Positions 5,723-11,437 of a DNA stretch of 11,437 nucleotides are shown in pieces. Origin of the DNA: Actinomycetota bacterium (lineage in GTDB: Bacteria; Actinomycetota; Actinomycetes; S36-B12). The stretch covers positions 1-11,437 of the forward strand of contig WLLZ01000050.1 of the NCBI GenBank assembly GCA_009700485.1, given 5' to 3'. Position 1 is the first letter of the stretch; each line of letters begins with the position of its first letter. A program made the position numbers and the translations under genes. The notes under the pieces are model-generated. The model worked only from the letters and a program-made list of their open reading frames with translations, was not told the DNA's origin and ran no database searches.

Positions 5723-5995
5723 ATGGATGCTCAAGGTTTTTTAGCGGCCCTTGCCCCAGCGGTGACCGATGCAAAGGCGCGTGAGAGTTTCCTTGCTGAC
5801 CCGAAAGCAGTACTGGCAGCCGCAGGCTTGGATTTACCGGAGTGGTTCACGGTGACTGCACGTGAAGGTGATGCAGTTGAACTCTCCATCACCCTGCCGC
5901 CCCTACTCGACCCTGATGCTGAACTCAGCGAGGAACAACTCGACGTCGTAGCCGGTGGGAACGTTGGGGATTTGGTGTTAAACTCTGTTAGGTAG
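5723..5995 (+). CDS. RiPP precursor copy 3: NHLP-type leader with eleven-residue core NVGDLVLNSVR (90 aa)
   Basis: The leader (residues 1-79) differs from copy 2 at only about a dozen positions: DAKARESFLADPKAVLAAAG, LDLPEWFTV, ELSITLPPL, LSEEQLDVVAGG. The core after GG is NVGDLVLNSVR. It shares only the VG at core positions 2-3 with copy 2 and contains a single Ser as a possible heterocyclisation site. The gene has its own promoter region, SD and 3' repeat, so it is probably expressed independently. It lies 1.8 kb downstream of the cyclodehydratase on the same strand, with the RT gene between it and copy 2. Precursor identity rests on the leader; which core residues are modified is unknown. 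Confidence 0.85.
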   Translation: MDAQGFLAALAPAVTDAKARESFLADPKAVLAAAGLDLPEWFTVTAREGDAVELSITLPPLLDPDAELSEEQLDVVAGGNVGDLVLNSVR

Positions 5996-6065
5996 GTGAT
6001 AAGTGAGTGGGCGTGGTTCGCTGACCCACCCGTAGTAGTGGTGCGGTGGGCGTGTGTTCGATGAT
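5996..6065 (+). repeat. Conserved 3' untranslated repeat of copy 3
   Basis: GAGTGGGCGTGGTT, CCCACCCGT, GTGGTGC and GTGTTCGATGA align with the region behind copy 2, after deletion of about 18 bases. GTGGG (6007-6011) can pair with CCCAC (6025-6029). CCCACC and GGTGGG form an alternative, longer-range stem. Similarity to copy 2 ends near 6064. Confidence 0.5.
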
Positions 6066-6380
6066 GATTTGCAATTAGCGAACCACCGTGTTTTTGCAGG
6101 AGCGGCGCTACCGTAAACAAACGGTGGACAGATATATGGGGAGCCCTACTTACTCTCACTCAGGTGGTGGGGGAAAGCCGGGAGGGCTAGCCGCCATATT
6201 TAAAGTAACGAAGCAGTTCTTGAAACAAACTAATGCTATCCCATTCTAAGAACGGTAGCGCCTTGATGAGCTTTGCGAAAGGCTAGAAAACCTCTCACTA
6301 GTTAACTAGCTTGTACGAGATTCTCGGGATGCTCGTGGACGGGCTTTTCTCCTCGTACTCCCGACGGATGTGTGCGCGGA
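6066..6380. other. Non-coding interval with nested inverted repeats
   Basis: No convincing reading frame is seen here. GGCGCTACCGT (6104-6114) and ACGGTAGCGCC (6252-6262) are perfect 11-base complements 137 bases apart. Inside and around them are CCACCGT/ACGGTGG (6083-6089, 6121-6127), which competes with ACCGT/ACGGT (6110-6114, 6121-6125), and the palindrome GGCTAGCC. Further right are the 12-base palindrome CTAGTTAACTAG (6298-6309) and GTACGAG/CTCGTAC (6313-6319, 6352-6358). The last two may end transcription of the leftward operon whose last stop is at 6383-6381. The rest could be a small structured RNA or a degenerate mobile element. Confidence 0.4.
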
Positions 6381-7154
6381 TTACCGCTGATCTAGTTCCC
6401 AGACACGCACCCCGCCGATGATGCCGGCTGAATTCGCAATGATGCTTGCCTTTGGCCCGAAAGCTTTTCCGTCGAGCAATTGTGCGTTACCACCGCCGAT
6501 ATATATGTGGTCAAACCACAGCATCTCAGCGAATATCTCTATGCATCTGTGAACCCGCTCTTCCCACTTCTTGTTCCCGACACTCTTGCGTTCCACATTG
6601 CCCAACGCCTTGTCAATCGTCAACTTCTTTGAATACATGCCATGCGAAAGTTCAAGATGGGGCAATAACTTCGAGTTATAAAACAGGGCCGTTCCGACTC
6701 CAGTACCTAAAGTCATTACGAACTCCAGGCCTCCACCGGTAACTACAGCGCACCCTTGCATGTCAGCGTCGTTTACCACCTTGGTTGGCACCCCGAAGAC
6801 TTTGGCTAAAGCGCCGCCTAGATCAAATCCTGACCACGAGGCTGCTAAGTCCGCATCGGCCTCACCGTCATACTTGCGGCGCGAAAGTGACGGTACTTCA
6901 ACAACACGGCCACCACGTACCAAGCCTGGAAAACCAACCGAGGCCCGCTGCACATCGCCCATCCCACTGACAACTTTCTCAATGGTCGACACCAAGGTCG
7001 CCGGTGGGCACGGGTAGGGGGTGTCAAGGCGCACCCGATCCACGACCATCTCACCTTGCGCACTCAACACCGACGCTTTGATGCCAGAGCCGCCAATGTC
7101 AACCGCCAAGGTGCGCACATTGGCCGGCCAGGTGGTCTCGGTCTGAGTATTCAT
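6381..7154 (-). CDS. ROK-family sugar kinase, polyphosphate-glucokinase-like (257 aa)
   Basis: The enzyme should phosphorylate glucose or a related sugar in the cytoplasm. The actinobacterial PpgK family uses polyphosphate and/or ATP for this. Visible motifs are the phosphate loop VDIGGSGIK (19-26), VVNDADMQG with the catalytic Asp at 129, LGTGVGTAL (149-157), the sugar-binding E168-LSH171 matching the family's E-x-G-H, and IGGGN (219-223). Its 257 residues match PpgK length. The TLGTGVGTAL and HLEL segments fit PpgK better than other ROK kinases. The zinc-binding Cys cluster of ROK repressor-type members is absent. The ATG at 7154 has a weak GGA upstream and follows the sulfatase stop by 21 bases, making it the last gene of the leftward operon. 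The substrate in this context, glucose or a surface-glycan sugar, is undecided. Confidence 0.8.
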   Translation of the reverse strand: MNTQTETTWPANVRTLAVDIGGSGIKASVLSAQGEMVVDRVRLDTPYPCPPATLVSTIEKVVSGMGDVQRASVGFPGLVRGGRVVEVPSLSRRKYDGEADADLAASWSGFDLGGALAKVFGVPTKVVNDADMQGCAVVTGGGLEFVMTLGTGVGTALFYNSKLLPHLELSHGMYSKKLTIDKALGNVERKSVGNKKWEERVHRCIEIFAEMLWFDHIYIGGGNAQLLDGKAFGPKASIIANSAGIIGGVRVWELDQR

Positions 7155-7175
7155 CTGATTTCCATTTCGTTGATC

Positions 7176-9218
7176 TTAGTTAGCACACCACACCGAGTAA
7201 TCAGCTGCTCGCGGCACAATCGCCCATCCACGGGTAGTTGGCCCTGTTGCCTGTCTACCTTGCTCCCACAATACCGACCCGATCACTATGCCATCTGCAC
7301 TAACTAAGCCGACGTGTTGGCCGATCGCGCACGAGCCCGTAGGCCGATCCACCACGAGCAATTGCTGGTCGGACTCACCTGGTAGCGGGTCAATTGAGGC
7401 ACTAGCCAATTCATTCCACCCAGCCGGTACCGGCGCGTCAATTAGTGCGGCGTCGATGCCAATCGCGAATGGATGTTCCGCATTAGGTGGTGACAAGTCT
7501 TCGGCTAACCAAGGTGACGGCTCCGATTGGCCCGAATACACCCATGGTGTCATAACTCCACCGTATGCGACTGTCGTAAAGACCGGGCCGGTTTTTGGAG
7601 CCTGGCCCAAGTTTGGTGCTAAAACTAGTTCCTTCGCCGTTGTGGCGAGCGCCGCATCGATGACGCTCTGGGCAATCTGCCCGGTAGAGCGGGGTTCGGA
7701 AACTGTCGTAGCGGTTGTTTGATTCGGGGCTTTAATCAATAACGGCACGTGCGCAACTTCAGTCCACAGTTGTTGATCGGTATCACCTATGCGCCGATCA
7801 CCGGACACGGTTATCCCGGCGCCGTGATCAGCCGTGATGATGATCATCGTGTTCTCAAATAGTCCGTCGGATTTAAGGGTTTCAAGAAGCTCACCAAGTT
7901 GGCGATCGAAGTCAACCGCTGAGTTCGCATAAAGCCTTCGTTCCATTGATTGCAATTCCGGAGACGTATAGAGGCCATATTCGTCGCTTCCAACCATATG
8001 CGCGCCCTCGACAACTGGTAGCCGTGACGGATATATCTCCTTGCCCTCGCGGTCGACCGACCAAGGAGCGTGGCTACGAATGCTGTGCCAAAAAGCAAAT
8101 AATGGACCGCTCGGATTGTCTAAGTTTGCTCGGTTGATTCCGTCAATTACCTTTCGGACTGAGTTACCTTCAGCGTTGTCACCAAACTCATCGCCACCGC
8201 TCCAGAAATCACGCCATTTACCATCGAGTGAAGGAAACGCATTCGAAAATGGTGGGGCCAATGCGGTGCGCCCAGCCACCGCGGCAGCGTCCTTAGCAAA
8301 GCCCAAGTAGCGCACAAAGATATTGGAGTCTTGATCCGAGCCGGCGCTGGCACAGGCGGTGTTGTCGCATTCAAAGTGATAAATCGGTGACTGCATCACC
8401 ACCGAGTACTTCGCCGCCAAGCTCGGCACAATGCCGATGCCACTTCGCACCTTCGCCATGCGCTCGGCACCTTCACCTGCCACATCCGATATACCAGCGA
8501 GTTGAGATGGCACCGCGTAGTCGGTGTAATTCGCAGTCGCGTAGGCGTGGGTGTAGGTCGTCGCGGTCTCTTGTAACTTGGCGAGATTCGGGAGCTCTTT
8601 TCGCACTAGGCCTTGTTCATCAAATGCCAGCGGGTACTGCAACTCATCCGATATCACCCAGATGATATTTGGCCGCGCATCCGTCTCCTTGAAAGTAAGT
8701 TCGGCGGCTGACGCGTCACTTCCCACGGTAAGGCTCATGGCGATCGGGAAAAACGCAGCAACCGCCGCAAATATCACTAGTGCCGTGCCCATCATGATGC
8801 GACGGGAAAGTTGGGTGAGGAGTGCAGCAGTCAGCAAGCCCACCAGCGGCCCAAGTATGGGCGCACCGAGGCTAAATAAACGCAATCCGAGATTCCCCGC
8901 AAGAAACCAAGTGGTCAAGAACATCAGGATTGAAGCCACGTAGTCAAAAGCCAGAGGCGTGGTTATTTTTCTGACAAGAGTCAATACTGCGAAGAGGACG
9001 AGCCAAAGGGCAACAAGGAATACAGCTAGCACCGCGAGCCAGGTAATTGGCGAGACACTATGTGCGGCAAAGAACACCGCATTGCTCGCGATCTTTTCAT
9101 TAGCCGGGATTACTACCACCAAAATGAATGGAGCAACCAACCAGGCTGCAATATCCCGCGGGCTGTTATTGCGACGGGCCCCTATCCAAGAACTAAAAGA
9201 CTGCCGTGCTGCGCTCAC
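7176..9218 (-). CDS. Membrane-anchored sulfatase / alkaline-phosphatase-superfamily transferase (680 aa)
   Basis: Five hydrophobic helices fill about residues 23-165 (for example ITWLAVLAVFLVALWLVLF and GTALVIFAAVAAFFPIAM). An extracellular catalytic domain follows, as in LTA-synthase-like and phosphoglycerol or phosphoethanolamine transferases. Catalytic-domain landmarks are PNIIWVISDE (metal-binding D191), the nucleophile region ATANYTDYAVPS with T232 as the likely nucleophile, IRSHAPW (H383) and IIITADHGAG (D464, H465). The Cys-x-Pro-Ser-Arg signature of true sulfatases is missing (YAVPSQ instead), so transfer or hydrolysis of a phosphate or phosphodiester is more likely than sulfate ester cleavage. 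The GTG start overlaps the methyltransferase stop in GTGA, so translation is probably coupled. Its neighbours indicate modification of a cell-surface polymer. The exact substrate cannot be told. Confidence 0.8.
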   Translation of the reverse strand: MSAARQSFSSWIGARRNNSPRDIAAWLVAPFILVVVIPANEKIASNAVFFAAHSVSPITWLAVLAVFLVALWLVLFAVLTLVRKITTPLAFDYVASILMFLTTWFLAGNLGLRLFSLGAPILGPLVGLLTAALLTQLSRRIMMGTALVIFAAVAAFFPIAMSLTVGSDASAAELTFKETDARPNIIWVISDELQYPLAFDEQGLVRKELPNLAKLQETATTYTHAYATANYTDYAVPSQLAGISDVAGEGAERMAKVRSGIGIVPSLAAKYSVVMQSPIYHFECDNTACASAGSDQDSNIFVRYLGFAKDAAAVAGRTALAPPFSNAFPSLDGKWRDFWSGGDEFGDNAEGNSVRKVIDGINRANLDNPSGPLFAFWHSIRSHAPWSVDREGKEIYPSRLPVVEGAHMVGSDEYGLYTSPELQSMERRLYANSAVDFDRQLGELLETLKSDGLFENTMIIITADHGAGITVSGDRRIGDTDQQLWTEVAHVPLLIKAPNQTTATTVSEPRSTGQIAQSVIDAALATTAKELVLAPNLGQAPKTGPVFTTVAYGGVMTPWVYSGQSEPSPWLAEDLSPPNAEHPFAIGIDAALIDAPVPAGWNELASASIDPLPGESDQQLLVVDRPTGSCAIGQHVGLVSADGIVIGSVLWEQGRQATGPTTRGWAIVPRAADYSVWCAN

Positions 9219-10672
9219 TGCAAGTCCAGTTGATTCCAGGCATTAACGACAACTCGGGTCGGGGAGGTAGTGCCAACTACCTCGACATCAACGAATCGCG
9301 CCCTAAGCGCCTCAAGTAGCGCTTCGGTTGAATACTCACCCTGCCAGTTAGGGATCTGCGCGAGTAGGACTTTTACCTTCGCATCATCTTCGCTCGCGAA
9401 CTCGATCTGAACCGGGGCCCCGAAGCGGGCGAGCGCATCAACGGCGAAACCCATCGGAGTGCCTTGGGTAATCACGACGTGATGGAGGACTGCTTGGCAG
9501 GTAATAGCAGTTGGGTGAACTCGCTCGGTGAAGGCCGCGAACTCCGCGTCCAGTAAGCCAGCGGCCGGCATTAAATTGGTGATGTCACCGAGTATCGGCG
9601 TGACCCGGCCAACTAGATCCGGGGTGGCTGAAATACCCGCGTGAAGCACATCAAGTGCACCGGCATCAGCATCAAGGACGACGACATTTGCATTGGCGTT
9701 ACGGACAAGGTGGGCCGCGGTAAACCCATCATTGCCGCCGACATCAAGTACTAGCTCACCCCGCCCCGGTGCAGCCTTCACGAAATCTGCGGCGAAATCC
9801 GACTTTCGCACTAAGTCATCACTGCCGTAGTGCTCGCGGGTGCTGTAATCAACCCAAGTGGTGCGGTGGGCGGTGCCATGTAATTTTGTCACCTGCTTTA
9901 GCAGCCTGCGGGTCAAACCCTGAGTGGCTTTTAGCGCTAAATCCTTATTGCGCGCAGCCCTTTCAGCAAATTCAGTCTCGCTGGGCGCATTGGCTGCAAC
10001 CGGCCTCGTCGTCGCTTGTAATAGTCGCAATGAAAAACTCCGGCGCTTACTACGCGGAAGAAGTTGCCGAGCAGCGCTCGACTTGAGACCTCGGTACCTT
10101 GACAACTCCCAGGCATCGGCCGCGGTTACCTGCTCACCTGATCCGACTGCGAGCGGATTGATGAAATTCTCGATGAACTGCCGCGATGCATTCCAGGAGG
10201 GATTCGGCCGCCACATCTCGATTGAACCGATATCAATGAATACCGCCTTCATCCCAACGAACTGGACATTGAACGCCGACGCATCCTTTAAGTCCAGCCC
10301 CACTTCGAGCAGCTGCATTCGCAAAGACAGGGTCAACTTGGCCGCTGCTTCGAGGAGCGAGTTGGGCCACTCCCATGGGTAAGTGATCAAGGGGGCGGTC
10401 TCGACACGAAACACCACAGCAGCGCTAGGTGGCCGGCGCCCTGATTTCGTGGCGTATGCGTGCAGGACTTTCGGTGCTAATTCAGCATCTACAATCTCGT
10501 AAGAAAGTATGGATCGTTCACTTACTAAGGCACCGTATAAAGGGGACCCGTGCAGTTGGGTCAAAGCTTGTGCCGATGCTGGTCCCGCGATGCGATACCA
10601 AGTACCTTCGTGAAAGAAGGCGGCGTTCTCGGGATCGCGAAAACTCGCCGACCCCGTGGGTACCGCGGGCAC
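9215..10672 (-). CDS. NoeA-like SAM-dependent methyltransferase with N-terminal extension (485 aa)
   Basis: The C-terminal half is a class I methyltransferase. Motif I ELVLDVGGNDGFTA is at about 306-319, followed by an acidic strand end VVVLDADAGALDVL. The N-terminal half (about 1-220) carries the pattern of NoeA-type proteins: YPWEWPNSLLEAA, LKDASAFNVQFVG, AVFIDIGSIE, then F..NFINPL. It resembles a degenerate kinase-like fold. NoeA relatives act on nodulation factors or surface polysaccharides. The gene starts with a GTG at 10672 whose first base is the last base of the stop of the small upstream gene, and it ends in a 4-base overlap with the sulfatase. The three are clearly one translation-coupled unit. 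A methyltransferase acting on a surface glycan is the best reading; the acceptor is unknown. Confidence 0.8.
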   Translation of the reverse strand: MPAVPTGSASFRDPENAAFFHEGTWYRIAGPASAQALTQLHGSPLYGALVSERSILSYEIVDAELAPKVLHAYATKSGRRPPSAAVVFRVETAPLITYPWEWPNSLLEAAAKLTLSLRMQLLEVGLDLKDASAFNVQFVGMKAVFIDIGSIEMWRPNPSWNASRQFIENFINPLAVGSGEQVTAADAWELSRYRGLKSSAARQLLPRSKRRSFSLRLLQATTRPVAANAPSETEFAERAARNKDLALKATQGLTRRLLKQVTKLHGTAHRTTWVDYSTREHYGSDDLVRKSDFAADFVKAAPGRGELVLDVGGNDGFTAAHLVRNANANVVVLDADAGALDVLHAGISATPDLVGRVTPILGDITNLMPAAGLLDAEFAAFTERVHPTAITCQAVLHHVVITQGTPMGFAVDALARFGAPVQIEFASEDDAKVKVLLAQIPNWQGEYSTEALLEALRARFVDVEVVGTTSPTRVVVNAWNQLDLQ

Positions 10673-10842
10673 TACTCGGAGAGTGTGCTGTCGGGAGTCT
10701 GCTCAGCGTTCTTGGAACCGCGGCCCCGCAAATCTGCAAACTTTGACCGCAGGAAGAACCAGGTGCCGGCCGCGCCGCTCGCAATAGCCGCCAATAGGTA
10801 AGAACCAGAGCCAGCATCTATGTAGCCGACGATCTCCAGCAT
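10672..10842 (-). CDS. Small membrane protein, first gene of the surface-glycan operon (56 aa)
   Basis: An ATG at 10842, with the SD AAAGGTGGG a few bases upstream, opens a 56-codon frame. It begins MLEIVGYIDAGSGSYLLAAI, continues through one hydrophobic helix (about residues 14-31, ending in GTWFFLR), and finishes with a charged, hydrophilic tail ending STLSE. Short proteins with a GYxDxGSGSYLL start and one helix are often found beside sulfatase or glycan genes. I recall no function for them. The stop TAG shares its G with the GTG of the methyltransferase gene, so translation is probably coupled. The product likely sits in the membrane and could tether or scaffold the methyltransferase, which is inference. 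Confidence 0.75.
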   Translation of the reverse strand: MLEIVGYIDAGSGSYLLAAIASGAAGTWFFLRSKFADLRGRGSKNAEQTPDSTLSE

Positions 10843-10894
10843 TTGCCCACCTTTAATTGACCTGCAGCACCTAGACGTGCACTCCTGAGCAAGG

Positions 10895-10930
10895 GTACAG
10901 GAAGTTACGAGGAGGTGTACAGGTGGTTAA
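10895..10930. promoter_or_regulatory. Direct repeat in the intergenic region upstream of the glycan operon
   Basis: GTACAGGAAGTTAC (10895-10908) and GTACAGGTGGTTAA (10917-10930) match at 11 of 14 positions. They start 22 bp apart, two helical turns. They lie between bldC and the small membrane protein gene, about 53 bp upstream of its ATG, where an activator or repressor site would be expected. BldC-type proteins are known to bind direct repeats head-to-tail, so BldC is a candidate binder; this link is inference. No clear -10/-35 pair was found in this 102-bp gap. Confidence 0.4.
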
Positions 10931-10944
10931 GTCAAAACTGACCA

Positions 10945-11151
10945 CTACTGGATCGGCCGCGTGGGGCCTTGCATTTCAAGTAGCGCCTGCACCTCGCCGG
11001 CCCGATACCGGCGATGGCCCCCAAGGGTTCTGATGCAAGTCAACTTGCCGGCTTTCGCCCAGCGGGTGACCGTCTTGGGATCGACTCTAAAAAGCGCCGC
11101 AACTTCAGCTGGGGTGAGCAATTGCTCCACCTCCGGGCTACGTCCAGACAC
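10945..11151 (-). CDS. bldC: BldC-type MerR-like DNA-binding regulator (68 aa)
   Basis: The protein is a single winged-helix DNA-binding domain: LLTPAEVAALFRVDPKTVTR (helix-turn-helix), WAKAGKLTCIRTLGGHRRYR (second helix and wing), and a final helix. This is the hallmark of BldC, the developmental regulator conserved across Actinomycetota. The frame is open up to a GTG at 11220. However, the GTG at 11151 has a near-perfect GGGAGG five bases upstream and gives 68 residues, the length of Streptomyces BldC; upstream starts lack an SD. No effector-binding domain is present, as expected for this family. It lies upstream of the glycan operon on the same strand, separated by 102 bp containing a direct repeat. 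Family identity is very likely; the genes it controls here are unknown. Confidence 0.88.
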   Translation of the reverse strand: MSGRSPEVEQLLTPAEVAALFRVDPKTVTRWAKAGKLTCIRTLGGHRRYRAGEVQALLEMQGPTRPIQ

Positions 11152-11286
11152 TTCTACCTCCCGCATAGCGCGCAGCTCGGATAACCCGTCGAGACCGAAC
11201 GTACCTACTGTTCCACCCACTTACCCAGGCGGCAAGCAAAAACGGGCAATTCGACCATATTTCTCATAAATTTCCCTCATGGCGCC

Positions 11287-11301
11287 GAGGGGAGCCCCCT
11301 C
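11287..11301. terminator. GC-rich hairpin between the edge gene and bldC
   Basis: GAGGGG and CCCCTC form a 6-bp stem with the 3-base loop AGC, shortly after the stop (11315-11313) of the minus-strand gene that enters from the right edge. There is no U-tract, so termination strength is doubtful. Confidence 0.35.
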
Positions 11302-11312
11302 CAAAAGCAGGT

Positions 11313-11437
11313 TTAGGCACCGCCGTGGCGTAAGCCGAGGCTAAGAACACCACCGGTGTGCTCGCGGCGGCCGGGCAGCAGGTAGTCTGAGCCCACGCTG
11401 AGCGGCTCGGTTAACCGGGTCGCGGCAGCAATTTCCG
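11313..11437 (-). CDS. C-terminal end of an unrecognised protein (enters from the right edge)
   Basis: The minus-strand frame is open from the window edge to a TAA at 11315-11313 and encodes 40 residues. These include RLTEPLSVGSDYLLPGR and end in LGLRHGGA. Codon choice (GAG, CTC, CTG, GGC, CGC) fits a native gene, and the other frames in the same stretch contain stops. I do not recognise the family from this tail. It lies upstream of bldC on the same strand, with a hairpin and about 160 bases between, so it is probably a separate transcription unit. Confidence 0.4.
   Translation of the reverse strand, partial: EIAAATRLTEPLSVGSDYLLPGRREHTGGVLSLGLRHGGA

Noticed and set aside
4716..6065. Diversity-generating retroelement with template and variable repeats
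   Set aside because: The RT has GGSLSP rather than the SQ motif of DGR enzymes. No adenine-biased template/variable repeat pair was found, and core differences between copies are not limited to A positions.
10921..11031. Plus-strand frame with GAGGAGG upstream of a GTG, antisense to bldC
   Set aside because: The SD-like purines are part of the direct repeat region, and the 36-residue product lacks any recognisable feature and lies opposite bldC.
11152..11220. Longer BldC form starting at GTG 11220 (91 residues)
   Set aside because: No SD precedes it, and the extra 23 residues have no counterpart in the family; the GTG at 11151 with GGGAGG gives the family length.
1..11437. tRNA, rRNA or CRISPR array
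   Set aside because: No cloverleaf with a T-loop GTTCRA pattern, no rRNA signature and no regularly spaced repeat-spacer structure was seen.

Overview
The window looks like chromosomal DNA of a member of the Actinomycetota. The best marker is a 68-codon BldC-type MerR-like regulator at the right end. Moderately high G+C, frequent GTG starts and tightly overlapping genes agree with this. I cannot name the genus.

Left half (about 1-6065): a small RiPP (ribosomally made, post-translationally modified peptide) locus of the TOMM / YcaO type. A leaderless-looking gene (1795-3948) encodes a fused E1-like/YcaO cyclodehydratase. A 339-residue protein of unknown family (671-1690) is divergent from it. 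Three precursor genes share an almost identical nitrile-hydratase-like (NHLP) leader ending in GG, but have short, unrelated cores. Copy 1 (304-573, minus) has a nonsense codon at position 4. Copies 2 (4371-4625) and 3 (5723-5995), both plus, form a tandem duplication that includes the promoter region and the 3' untranslated region. A frameshifted group-II-like reverse transcriptase gene (4716-5595, minus) lies between copies 2 and 3. A short relic of the 3' end of the same RT gene lies directly behind copy 1, so RT sequence borders both precursor loci. No McbC-type dehydrogenase, TfuA, dedicated transporter or leader protease is visible.

Middle (6066-6380): non-coding DNA with several inverted repeats, including a perfect 11-bp pair 137 bases apart.

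Right half (6381-10842, all minus): a compact operon read right to left. It holds a 56-codon membrane micro-protein, a NoeA-like SAM methyltransferase with an N-terminal extension (1-base overlap with the micro-protein), a five-helix membrane-anchored sulfatase/alkaline-phosphatase-superfamily enzyme (4-base overlap) and a ROK-family, polyphosphate-glucokinase-like kinase (21-base gap). This looks like cell-surface glycan or phosphoglycan decoration and is unrelated to the RiPP locus. Upstream of it are an intergenic tract with a 22-bp-period direct repeat, bldC (10945-11151), and the C-terminal end of an unrecognised protein at the window edge.

The most interesting feature is a family of RiPP precursors with a constant leader and divergent cores, repeatedly associated with a reverse transcriptase. 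Whether the RT takes part in core diversification or only marks a recombination site cannot be settled from this sequence alone.
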